Source of the DNA: an uncultured Lachnospiraceae bacterium
Lineage (GTDB): Bacteria > Bacillota > Clostridia > Lachnospirales > Lachnospiraceae
DNA: 37,733 bases
Direction of reading: 5' to 3'
Assembly: GCA_902770965.1 (NCBI GenBank)
Contig: CACXUY010000036.1
Coordinates: forward strand, 1 to 37,733
Shown: positions 14,953 to 23,301 of the stretch, in pieces
How positions within the stretch are numbered: the stretch's first letter is position 1
Layout of the letters: each line of letters begins with the position of its first letter
Translations under genes and position numbers: made by a program
Notes under the pieces: generated by a model
Databases searched by the model: none
Seen by the model: the letters and a program-made list of their open reading frames with translations, nothing else
What the model was told of the DNA's origin: nothing

Positions 14953-17900
14953 ATGAAGGCTTCGCGCTTGATGAATGATCGTAATTTTATAGTTGAGTTT
15001 TGTTCTACCGTGATGCTAGCCATAGGTGAATTTTTTTTTGTTTTATTTTCTTTATGGCAGAGCCAAGGTATTATAGATGGACAGAGGAGACATGGGATCG
15101 TATTTCACAGGGTGGTGCAGGAAGTCAGCGGTTTTCGGTTTGAACCTGTCATCGTCAAGGGTTTGACAATATACAAGGTCAAACTAAGATCCGCATACCA
15201 CACTGAAACATCCAACATAGCATCTGCTATTATAATCGCTATACTAGTTCTGGTTATCGTGGAGCTTTTATTGGGACTTATTAGCTGGTATTGGAAGCTT
15301 GGCTTGATGCGTATTCTTTTGCCGTTAGAGGTTCTGATTTTCGTGGGAATCATGAGTCAGGCTTTTCTTAATGTCACAGGTTTTAATAAACATCTCCGTT
15401 TTGTCTTCATCGGGAGTATTATATGTGTGGCTGCCGCGGCAGCAGTAAACTATCGGCTTTCTTTGGGATTATTTCGGACAATATGCGCATTAATGATCCC
15501 AATGGCGTTGTTTTGTCTCGCTTATGGTCGATTGCATCCGATTAACGGCTCTGGCGCATGGGTATTTGGTCTACAGCCGGGCGAATTTTTCAAGATTCTT
15601 ATACTGCTTTTGTGCTGCCTGGGTTACGGATATCTACGGACGGATATGATCAGCCTCAGATTATTTTTTGTGGCAATGGCAATGATGCTTATTGCTGTAG
15701 TGGGCGTGAACGATCTTGGAAATGGGATTATTATTTTTAGTTTGATGCTTATTACGCTAATATCTATTGGTCTATGGGAGGCAGCGGTAGTTATCGTTGG
15801 CTCGGCGGCGGTTTTGTCGATTGTTTTTTTTGATAAGCTTGCTGCTAAGATAATATCGCGCTTCTCACAGAGCCTTTTCCATCCACTCTTCAATTTTGAA
15901 GATAGTTGGGCGAACCAGAATATCCGCCATGCGCTTTTGACGTTAGTCAGGGGAGGCATGCGGGGCACGGGCGTAGAAAGCAGCAACGCTCTTTTTGCAT
16001 CGAATGTCTATGCGTCGCATACAGATTTTGCATTTACATGCGCAGTTAGCGTTTTCGGTTTTGCTTTTGGCATTCTGATACTTATTGCCTTGTTTGTGCT
16101 GACTGTTAATGTGAGTGTATCGCTTAAGAAGTCTGGTGTGGGTCATCAGGATTTATATCAGGCCAATATCATAGTTTGTTTATACCTTGTGCAGGCTATG
16201 GTTCATATATTTGGCTCTCTTTCCTTGATTCCGATGACTGGGGTTACGCTCCCTTTCATTAGTGCAGGCGGAAGTTCCATGTGGAGTTCTTATATTGCCG
16301 CAGGAGCCCTTATCGGACTATATTTACCGTATTCCGCTCGAAAAGTATTAGCAAATCCATTTAAATCATTATTGACAATATTACCGGTGTCCAAGAAGAA
16401 GAAATATCAGCTGGAAGCGATATTTTGTAAGTTTGCCACTGCACTGGATAGGATCGTGCAAAAAATGACAGATATTGCCAGAGTGTCTGTAAAGAAAGCT
16501 GTAGGGGTAATAAAGCTGTTATTGAGGAAAACGGTCAATAAATCTTTCATTGCTTTTATGATATTTCTTATAAGAAAGCGGAAATCAGTGGGGAGAATAA
16601 GGCTCTGTAAACGACTCAACTATATTCCGATATTACTGGGTACATGCCTGTTAGGGGGCAGCATATTCTCTTTACTTTATGTATACAACAAAGGTCCCGA
16701 AGCGCTTGCAAGTGCAAGCAGAGGGGAAAAATACCAGATGAGTATCGAGATTGATCCTAATAAGGATATCTACAACAATGAACATTATAGCTCCACATAC
16801 TGCGTTGCAGATATAAACCCAACGTTTGTGACAGCTGATGGGGAGGAGATCGTAGGGACGATTGATGCGCCATATTTTAATCTTGTAGGTGAAAATGCAG
16901 ACGGTTCCTCCCGATACTTGATGCATGTATACAGCGATGAAGCAGTTTATGAAAAGGTTTACAATATGTATGCAGGCATAAGAAGATCGAAGCCGCTTTA
17001 CATACCTCCAGTAAGGCTTACGTTGAATGGTTCTCTGCAAAGAAAAATATATGATTATTATGTCGCACATGGAATTCGAGGCTGTGTTTTTTGCTACGAT
17101 TATGATACAGGTGAAATTCTTTGTGCGGTTTCAACGCCGGGGTGCAGTTCTGATGATGCGAAAGGTGAACTAGCAAGAAAAAAACTGGAGTCGGGTTCTT
17201 TGATGAACAAGTGCTTATATTCCACGCCGCCAGGCTCAACGATGAAGACAGTTACATTGATGCTGCTTGCCGATTCGCTGGCAGCTAAAAAAATGCAGAT
17301 TGACAGATTGACAGACAATAATAATGCCGGCGATACTACGATGAACGCAAAAGAAAGAAGAATCATTTCTCTAACAGAGGAACTGGAAACACTGTATTAC
17401 AGCTGTGATGGCAGTGTTACGATTGATGGGAATGAATACCATTGCGCCGGACGACATGGCAGGATCAATGCATCACAGGCGGTGGGGGCAAGCTGCAATT
17501 GTTGGTTCGCACAAGCTATATACGAGCATCTTGATGCTGGCAGAGTGTACGATATACTCACATCGCTAGGGTGGAGCGTTAATGGCAGTAAGACAGAGAA
17601 ACCGCTTGGCAAGGTCTTTACGAGTCCCGGCAGCGTGAAGTTAAACCTTGACAATTGGGATTATAGCTCCATATGGTCCCTTATAGGAGAAACGACGGTT
17701 GAAGTCAGCCCTTCCTGGATGGCCGGGTATGTGGCATCCGCGATTGCGAGAAAATCAGCGATTCCTTGTTTTGCTGAGTCTGAAAAGGGAGCAACGAATC
17801 CCTTGTGGGACACCTATTCTGAGTCAATTGCTGTAGCGGGCAGTGTCTGGCGTCATGGATATGAACAAATAGCGGCCATGGATTACCCTGATGATCTATC

Positions 17901-18096
17901 GTCAGGCAAGACTGGGACCTATGAATTTGCTGATGACAGAACGCAAAAAACTTATGTAGGGGTTAGTGAGGCCTTGCGCATCGCTTTTTTCTTTACGATG
18001 GAAAATTATGAAGATGGTGGAAGGATACTTGATGTTAAACAAAAAGAAATCGTGGAAACATTATTAAGAGAAGTGGAACAAATAGCTTTGTCTTGA
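14953..18096 (+). CDS. SEDS glycosyltransferase fused to class B penicillin-binding protein
   Basis: The product has 1047 residues in one frame. The first 460 are a multi-helix SEDS domain (FtsW/RodA/SpoVE) with NDLGNGIIIF, GGMRGTGVESS, ASHTDFAF (Asp358, the catalytic-site Asp of the family) and MTGVTLPFISAGGSS. A basic linker and one more membrane helix (about 555-580) lead to an extracellular class B PBP domain with all transpeptidase motifs: GSTMK (Ser762, Lys765), SCN (Ser847-x-Asn849) and GKTGT (Lys986). SEDS proteins polymerise lipid II and class B PBPs cross-link the strands; they normally act as two separate proteins in a complex. Here one chain holds both. GTG 14941 is an alternative start. 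Length agrees with one SEDS (about 400) plus a small PBP (about 450). Confidence 0.93.
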   Translation: MKASRLMNDRNFIVEFCSTVMLAIGEFFFVLFSLWQSQGIIDGQRRHGIVFHRVVQEVSGFRFEPVIVKGLTIYKVKLRSAYHTETSNIASAIIIAILVLVIVELLLGLISWYWKLGLMRILLPLEVLIFVGIMSQAFLNVTGFNKHLRFVFIGSIICVAAAAAVNYRLSLGLFRTICALMIPMALFCLAYGRLHPINGSGAWVFGLQPGEFFKILILLLCCLGYGYLRTDMISLRLFFVAMAMMLIAVVGVNDLGNGIIIFSLMLITLISIGLWEAAVVIVGSAAVLSIVFFDKLAAKIISRFSQSLFHPLFNFEDSWANQNIRHALLTLVRGGMRGTGVESSNALFASNVYASHTDFAFTCAVSVFGFAFGILILIALFVLTVNVSVSLKKSGVGHQDLYQANIIVCLYLVQAMVHIFGSLSLIPMTGVTLPFISAGGSSMWSSYIAAGALIGLYLPYSARKVLANPFKSLLTILPVSKKKKYQLEAIFCKFATALDRIVQKMTDIARVSVKKAVGVIKLLLRKTVNKSFIAFMIFLIRKRKSVGRIRLCKRLNYIPILLGTCLLGGSIFSLLYVYNKGPEALASASRGEKYQMSIEIDPNKDIYNNEHYSSTYCVADINPTFVTADGEEIVGTIDAPYFNLVGENADGSSRYLMHVYSDEAVYEKVYNMYAGIRRSKPLYIPPVRLTLNGSLQRKIYDYYVAHGIRGCVFCYDYDTGEILCAVSTPGCSSDDAKGELARKKLESGSLMNKCLYSTPPGSTMKTVTLMLLADSLAAKKMQIDRLTDNNNAGDTTMNAKERRIISLTEELETLYYSCDGSVTIDGNEYHCAGRHGRINASQAVGASCNCWFAQAIYEHLDAGRVYDILTSLGWSVNGSKTEKPLGKVFTSPGSVKLNLDNWDYSSIWSLIGETTVEVSPSWMAGYVASAIARKSAIPCFAESEKGATNPLWDTYSESIAVAGSVWRHGYEQIAAMDYPDDLSSGKTGTYEFADDRTQKTYVGVSEALRIAFFFTMENYEDGGRILDVKQKEIVETLLREVEQIALS

Positions 18097-18197
18097 ATAC
18101 TGCTGTTGTCCGCGTACAGATTAGTATAGCTATTATTTCACGATAGTAAAATATATTTTGGCACAGGCTTTACGGTTAAGAAGGGATGGGAAAGAGT

Positions 18198-18785
18198 ATG
18201 AATAATTCAGGTTTTATCAAGAAGGCAATGAAATATTGTTGGATTCTGGTGGTTTTTCGATTGATATGGTTGGCGATAAATGATTTTGCCCCGGATATTG
18301 CAGGCGTAATTACAATTTTGTTAAGTAACTTGGATAAAGTGATTACACCGAAATTGAAGGAGAAAGAAGCACTATACGTTATTGTCTCATTCTTCCAAAA
18401 GCTGATAATGGTGCTATGGGCGAAGGCTCTGTTTTTCATCCCTGTGCTTATAGTCGGCTATATTGTTTTGCGGAATTATCCTCAGATAAAACAGTTTTTC
18501 AGAGGGTTCATTGATTTTTTTAATCGATTGAACAAGCATACTATATCTGAGGAACACTGGGTGCTTCGCGTCATTTCTCAAGATGGGCATAAAGAAATGA
18601 TTGACGATATTAAAGAAAAGAATAACGTAACGATAGAAGGGAACTGTTATGTGTCAATGGAAGGTGATAAGATTCTTATATACAATCTTGAAGATGACAG
18701 TGAACATTTTTTGGAAATGCAGCCAAATAAATGGTATAGAACGAGGGAAGGTTGGCAAGTCAAAGTAATACCAGTTACGGTTTGA
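18198..18785 (+). CDS. Membrane protein of unknown function in the SEDS-PBP cluster
   Basis: The product has 195 residues from ATG 18198 (GGGAAAG upstream); an in-frame ATG at 18186 abuts the purine run and is less likely. There are two membrane segments: about residues 13-45 (WILVVFRLIWLAINDF, then a hydrophobic helix) and about 68-92 (IMVLWAKALFFIPVLIVGYI). A soluble, beta-rich C-terminal domain of about 90 residues follows (HWVLRVISQDGHKEMIDDI; NVTIEGNCYVSMEGDKILIY). No known family is recognised. It lies 22 bases before the GTPase gene, so the pair is likely co-translated and the protein could anchor the GTPase to the membrane. Confidence 0.8.
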   Translation: MNNSGFIKKAMKYCWILVVFRLIWLAINDFAPDIAGVITILLSNLDKVITPKLKEKEALYVIVSFFQKLIMVLWAKALFFIPVLIVGYIVLRNYPQIKQFFRGFIDFFNRLNKHTISEEHWVLRVISQDGHKEMIDDIKEKNNVTIEGNCYVSMEGDKILIYNLEDDSEHFLEMQPNKWYRTREGWQVKVIPVTV

Positions 18786-18807
18786 ACAGGAGAAGGAGAG
18801 ATAATAA

Positions 18808-20073
18808 ATGTTGCATAAAGGAGAATGTTTCTGTACGGAATGTGGCAAGAGGTTCAAGACATATGAGGCTCTGTTCAAGGCTAAGCTGCCGATTCATAAT
18901 ATTGAATATGATGTATTTTGCGCGCTGAATCATAAAAATCCTGATTTGCTTCAAAGCGTTTCAGACATAAGGAACAATAAGAAATATGATCTTATTGGCA
19001 CGCCAATAATAAAAAAAGAAAGTGGAGAGGTTAAGTCAATAGAGGTTAAGGTAAAGCATACCGATACTGAATCTCCGGTAACGATAAGAAGTGATAATAC
19101 TAACAGGTATTGTCCATATTGCTTTGAGGACAAAATTGAAACCAAAGTACATGAGATGATGGGGTATACCGACAGCTTTCTCGTCAGTATGGTTGGTCTG
19201 CGCGATGTGGGAAAAACTTGTATGGTTGAATCAATCTGTTCAAGAAACGGGATTAGTAAGCTTGCAAATTATCTCGACAAGACTAAGAGGACCGTATGTC
19301 AGACAAAACAAAACAAAAGGATATCCGCAGCCACCGGCATAAATAAACTGATTATTACCAACTATCTTCAGATTAGGGTTACACGCTGGAGAAAAGTAAC
19401 TATTTACTTTGGGGATGTTGCCGGTGAATCGTTTCAACAAAAAGAAGAAAATGGTGGCAATACAGATTTTCAGGTTAAACTAGAGAATATGCTCTTGGAT
19501 AATAGTGATGGGGGAATATTTCTCCATGATGAAAGAGATTGGAACTGCAAAGACCTAGACATACGCCAATACCGTTATTATGCAGGATATGAAGAAATCT
19601 ATAATGACGACAGTTATGAATCTGAACAATCAGATTTAAAATCAGACAAACGATCCGAAGGTGTTTCGAATCGAATTAGCATCCTATACGATTCATTTAT
19701 CGATAAGGGCATTCCAACGCTGTGTGTGCTCACGAAAGGAGATGAGTTAAAAGAGTTTGTCATAAATCATGGGAATGTCTTAAAGCCAAAGGACGGTAAT
19801 ATTATTGTAACTAGCAAGTCGCCTGTCTTTAATTCCGCAACTGATGGATATAAGCTTCCGTTCGATAAAGAAACAGAAGCCGTTGTATTAGCTCAGCATA
19901 TGGCTTGTGCCAATGATGTTATGCGTGAGCTGGTACAGGGTGAGATACAGATAAGGGATGATACGCCGTGTTTTATTATTTCGTCTGGGATAAAAGAAGG
20001 TGACACGATACACTACGATAAAAGCTGCAATGTTCTTCTTCCGCTTCTTTATCTTATGAGAAAGTGGTTCTGA
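18808..20073 (+). CDS. Zinc-ribbon P-loop GTPase-like protein
   Basis: The product has 421 residues. ATG 18808 has GAAGGAGAG upstream. Two half zinc ribbons, CFCTEC (about 8-13) and RYCPYC (about 98-103), flank a small domain. Then a P-loop NTPase: Walker A GLRDVGKT (Lys136, Thr137), a switch/Walker B motif GDVAGE (Asp203-x-x-Gly) and a base-recognition TKGD (Thr309-Asp312) in place of NKxD. This fits a divergent TRAFAC-type GTPase, close in style to GTPases found in bacterial conflict and membrane-remodelling operons. There is no membrane segment. Position between two membrane proteins in the SEDS-PBP cluster suggests a cytosolic switch controlling the wall synthase; its target is unknown. 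Confidence 0.85.
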   Translation: MLHKGECFCTECGKRFKTYEALFKAKLPIHNIEYDVFCALNHKNPDLLQSVSDIRNNKKYDLIGTPIIKKESGEVKSIEVKVKHTDTESPVTIRSDNTNRYCPYCFEDKIETKVHEMMGYTDSFLVSMVGLRDVGKTCMVESICSRNGISKLANYLDKTKRTVCQTKQNKRISAATGINKLIITNYLQIRVTRWRKVTIYFGDVAGESFQQKEENGGNTDFQVKLENMLLDNSDGGIFLHDERDWNCKDLDIRQYRYYAGYEEIYNDDSYESEQSDLKSDKRSEGVSNRISILYDSFIDKGIPTLCVLTKGDELKEFVINHGNVLKPKDGNIIVTSKSPVFNSATDGYKLPFDKETEAVVLAQHMACANDVMRELVQGEIQIRDDTPCFIISSGIKEGDTIHYDKSCNVLLPLLYLMRKWF

Positions 20074-20192
20074 AGAAGTATTAAGCATATAAGTTGGATC
20101 GATATGAGACGATAATAGATGGCTTATGTGTTGTATGTAAAAACGACAGGCATGCCGTGTATACTAGAATGATTTTCAGGAGATTGTAGAAA

Positions 20193-21485
20193 ATGACCAT
20201 GGTGGATAGTGAGAATTTAAATACCGTAAAACAAGCTGCAGTTAAAAATAGTAAAAAGTCGAGTGCAGCAAAAAAGAATAGCACAGCAGATTTGACAAGT
20301 CCTACAGATAAAGATGGTTCGACTAATTATTCTTTTTCAGAACTCGAGTACAGAGTTACTGCAGATTTTTCCGTTTACTATAATGATCCTCAAACCGGGT
20401 ATCGGACAGTAGGTAATCCTGTAACGGGGCTTGAGAGTGCGTATAGCGATGGATTTGTAGCGGAGTTCCATCAGGATGGGGGGTATGCGATTTCTTACAG
20501 CCATAGAAAAGTAGGAGGAAGGAATACGCAGTTCAATGTAGCCATGAGATGGTATGGTTTTCTTCCTCTGGGCTGTGCAGATGATATATTCAAAATCATA
20601 AGAGATTATTCAGTTGAGCATGTAGGTTCATGGGGGTGCGATGTGAAATGCGGTTTTTTTCCTACTGCAGATCCTGAAGTAGTCTCTCAAATACTAGATG
20701 CAATTAAAATGGACTATAGTCTTTCCTTTGATGAAAAAGACTACCCGGATGCTATGAGGGTTGTCAAAGCGGCGTTATATAGGCTGCCAATTCCCGCAAA
20801 AGGTATTACTATAGGTTTGCCCCTGCCTAACAATAAGCCGCTTAGTAAGATTAATGTGTATCCAATGGATCCATATTATTCCCCAGGGGCTGCTCAGATG
20901 GGAGTACGGATGGGTAAAATTAGTGGTCAAAGGGCAGATAATAGAAGAAGTGATGTGGCTCATATTATAGCCACAGCTGAATCAGAGGTTGTTCGTCTTG
21001 CTGTAAATTACAACAGCATACGAGTATATGAAATTCATGATTCGTTAAAGTGCGGAAAAACGCTCCATATGCAGGAGAGTGACCGGCGTATTTTCGATGA
21101 GCTTCTATGGCTGATGAATGACACTATGAAAGAACAGGTTATATTTGAACGTCTTTTCTCGAAAACAGAAGAGCCGCGAGCTGTAGATAATAGGGAAGTG
21201 GGGGCGGCAAGGCGTGTTAGCAATGAAGCGGAATCAAAAAAGGGTACTCGGAGTGGATCATATGATGAGCTGTCTCTGCCTAGAGGAATCATTGCCATAA
21301 TTCTATTTATAGCATTATTAATTACTGCAGCTTTATTCTGCGCTTGGAAATTCTTGCCTGAGAAAACTTTATCCTTGTCTATGATGCATGTGGCGATTAT
21401 ATTGACAGGTATTATCTGGATTACCGCGGTAGCAATCATCTTTATTTGCCGTAAAGTGCTTGAAGAAATATACGATGGCGAGTGA
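20193..21485 (+). CDS. Membrane-anchored protein of unknown function, 430 aa
   Basis: ATG 20193 follows AGGAG. Residues 1-45 are a Lys/Ser/Asp-rich disordered tail (KNSKKSSAAKKNSTADLTS). Residues about 47-310 form one large cytosolic domain with many Tyr/Phe and Gly (FHQDGGYAISYSHRKVGGRN; MRWYGFLPLGCADDIFKIIR). A second linker follows, then two C-terminal membrane helices (GIIAIILFIALLITAALFC; MMHVAIILTGIIWITAVAII). I recognise no family. It is the last full gene of the SEDS-PBP cluster. Its last codons (GATGGCGAGTGA) overlap the ATG of a truncated Mrr-like frame. Confidence 0.8.
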   Translation: MTMVDSENLNTVKQAAVKNSKKSSAAKKNSTADLTSPTDKDGSTNYSFSELEYRVTADFSVYYNDPQTGYRTVGNPVTGLESAYSDGFVAEFHQDGGYAISYSHRKVGGRNTQFNVAMRWYGFLPLGCADDIFKIIRDYSVEHVGSWGCDVKCGFFPTADPEVVSQILDAIKMDYSLSFDEKDYPDAMRVVKAALYRLPIPAKGITIGLPLPNNKPLSKINVYPMDPYYSPGAAQMGVRMGKISGQRADNRRSDVAHIIATAESEVVRLAVNYNSIRVYEIHDSLKCGKTLHMQESDRRIFDELLWLMNDTMKEQVIFERLFSKTEEPRAVDNREVGAARRVSNEAESKKGTRSGSYDELSLPRGIIAIILFIALLITAALFCAWKFLPEKTLSLSMMHVAIILTGIIWITAVAIIFICRKVLEEIYDGE

Positions 21486-21585
21486 TTGCAATGATGAGTC
21501 GTCAATCAGATATAATGAAGGTGTTAATCCGGCAGCTATTGACTTGCAAGAGTTCGAAAAACTTATACGTGAGGTTTGCAAGTAG
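21475..21585 (+). pseudogene. Truncated second copy of the Mrr-type nuclease gene
   Basis: A 36-codon frame starts at ATG 21475 inside the last codons of the preceding gene and reads MASDCNDESSIRYNEGVNPA then AIDLQEFEKLIREVCK, stop. From 21514 the DNA closely matches 13502-13570 of the full Mrr gene, which reads NEGVNLAAIDWQDFENLIRE. The match stops where the catalytic domain would continue. The overlapping start (stop TGA within the new gene's second codon region) is typical of coupled genes, so an Mrr-like nuclease once followed this cluster directly, or recombination joined the two here. Confidence 0.75.
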
Positions 21586-21938
21586 GCTTTTTCAGTCGCT
21601 AGAATCGGAGGCCGGCCGAGATGCAGGGAGCACTATGTGATGCCAGTTTGAGCTTTAAACCTGGTGCAGAGGGCTGTCCTGCAGCAGCAAAGGGAACAAA
21701 GGGAAATTTCTACGCCTCAGCTCTTGTTACAAAATGAGCATAAAAAACAGATAAAACCCCATTTTTACACCAGTGATGTTTCATTTTGTTACACATAGCA
21801 GAAATTATTTGATGGAGAGCCACTTCTCAGATATAATGAACCAGACAATATAGACCTTTCGACGGAGATGAAATCTCCGTTGTAATTCATGCCCAATGGC
21901 GTTATACTAGCCATAAGGGCGATGTCTGAAGAAGAGAT
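21586..21938. other. Intergenic region with an inverted repeat
   Basis: No gene is seen. TGTTACAAAATGA at 21725-21737 and TCATTTTGTTACA at 21781-21793 are near-perfect inverted repeats (one mismatch) 43 bases apart. This could be a protein-binding site or the scar of an element end. The sequence CCATAAGGGCGAT at 21911 recurs at 14068, after terminator copy C. Confidence 0.4.
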
Positions 21939-22832
21939 ATGGCTAGAAAAGATGTGGCAAAGAAATGCCAGGAAATCGAGTATGTTTCCCTTAAAAATGA
22001 CCTTCTATTCCATATGGTTTTCACAAGGAACGGAAGGGCTTTGAAGGGATTGCTGAGCACCTTGCTCAATCTGCCGGAGTCGGATATCCTAAGTGTTGAA
22101 ATCCTTAATCCCATGCAATATTCGGATGTTATTGATTCCAGGCTGACGGTGTTGGACATAAAGGTTCACCTGAACGGAGACACTTTCGTCCTTGTTGAGA
22201 TCCAAGTGCGCAGGTTTGGGCATTGGACGAACCGCACTCTCACATACGCGTGCAGGCAGATGGCGGATCAGGTACATGGTAATTTTGACTACAGCAAGCT
22301 GGAACCTGTCATACAGGTTTCCATCATGAATCATACTCTTTTCCCGGAGCATCCCAGATTTTTTGCAAGGTACGTTCCGAGGGATGATGAGGGCTATCTA
22401 TATACGGATAAGCTGCAGTTTTACGTGATGGATCTGACTCAGACGGATGCCGCGACCAGTGAACAAGAGGGGCAGGGGCTGGTCGAGTGGGCACAGGCCT
22501 TCAAGGCGGATTCGTGGGATAAGGTGCATAGGATTGGCAATCCCGGAATAAAGGAGGCGGTGAAGACTATGGAATTGATAATGTCGAACCCTACAGAGCG
22601 TGACTTGATCCGCGCAAGAATGGACGCGGAGATTGACCATAGAACCTTGATGCTTGAAGCGGAGGCGAGAGGGAGAGCTGAAGGAAAGGTTATAGGAGAG
22701 GCAAGGGGAAAAGCCATAGGTATAGCAGATGCGCATAAGCAGGATGCATTTCGAATGAAAGAAGTGGGCATGTCAATAGATTTGATCTCCAGCATAACGG
22801 GACTTTCACTTGAGGAAATAACAGAATTGTAA
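21939..22832 (+). CDS. Rpn family recombination-promoting nuclease / PD-(D/E)XK transposase-like
   Basis: The product has 297 residues; ATG 21939 follows GAAGAAGAG. The first 180 residues have the family pattern: LKNDLLFHMVFTRNGRALKG, LLNLPESDILSVEILNPMQY, then LTVLDIKVHLNGDTFVLVEI with QVRR, giving Asp and Glu-x-Gln as the PD-(D/E)xK-type site. A helical region with KEAVKTMELIMSNPTERDLI follows, then a Gly/Ala/Glu repeat (EARGRAEGKVIGEARGKAIG) and a closing helix (GLSLEEITEL). Rpn proteins are DNA nucleases linked to recombination and toxicity, often in many copies; they are no longer thought of as transposases in the strict sense. It appears full length, stands alone and ends before a terminator. 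Confidence 0.93.
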   Translation: MARKDVAKKCQEIEYVSLKNDLLFHMVFTRNGRALKGLLSTLLNLPESDILSVEILNPMQYSDVIDSRLTVLDIKVHLNGDTFVLVEIQVRRFGHWTNRTLTYACRQMADQVHGNFDYSKLEPVIQVSIMNHTLFPEHPRFFARYVPRDDEGYLYTDKLQFYVMDLTQTDAATSEQEGQGLVEWAQAFKADSWDKVHRIGNPGIKEAVKTMELIMSNPTERDLIRARMDAEIDHRTLMLEAEARGRAEGKVIGEARGKAIGIADAHKQDAFRMKEVGMSIDLISSITGLSLEEITEL

Positions 22833-22896
22833 GAGCAGGGGTAACTGTTCAGCCCCCCCTGCGTACTGCGGGTCGATCTCAGCATTTCCAATAAAA

Positions 22897-22937
22897 GCAC
22901 GGAATCAGTGTCTCATAAGCACTGACTCCGTGTTTTC
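22897..22937 (+). terminator. Rho-independent terminator after the Rpn gene
   Basis: GCACGGAATCAGTG pairs with CACTGACTCCGTGT around TCTCATAAG, followed by TTTT. It ends the Rpn transcript 65 bases downstream of the stop. A single MITE-end word, GTAACTGTTCAGCC, lies between (22841-22854). Confidence 0.8.
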
Positions 22938-23174
22938 TGCCTGTGCTGATATATGACATGATGTCCAGATAATCCCGTGCACCGCTTTCTGTACGGAAAC
23001 ATCCGGATGCTTTAGTTTTTGCTTTGACATTGCGGACATCTCGCTCAGCCTGTTACGCGAAATGTGAACCACGATAATGATAATGCTCACGGTGACGAGA
23101 GCGGCAGCGATGGCAGCGATGACGAATAGTTACCAGAAATTTATAAATCAGAAACCTACAAATCGGAGTCCTAT

Positions 23175-23209
23175 AAAATAAGGGGGCGGACCATCTCGGT
23201 CTGCCCCTC
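23175..23209 (-). terminator. Terminator of the lipoprotein gene
   Basis: Read on the minus strand, GAGGGGCAGACC pairs with GGTCCGCCCCC and is followed by TTATTTTAT. It lies about 95 bases after the lipoprotein stop. The remaining DNA between 22938 and 23174 holds no supported gene. Confidence 0.75.
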
Positions 23210-23301
23210 ATCCTTTGATAACGCATGTTATCTACGCTGAACCTTCTTTAGGTAACACCTATTTTCTGCAATGCACTATGTACTGCAAATAAGTGTCATT
23301 A

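Noticed and set aside
21939-22832. Calling the Rpn-family gene a complete insertion sequence
   Set aside because: No terminal inverted repeats or target duplication flank it, and the family is better described as nucleases.
22905-23090. 61-codon minus-strand frame
   Set aside because: It overlaps a terminator hairpin and lacks a ribosome site or protein-like composition.
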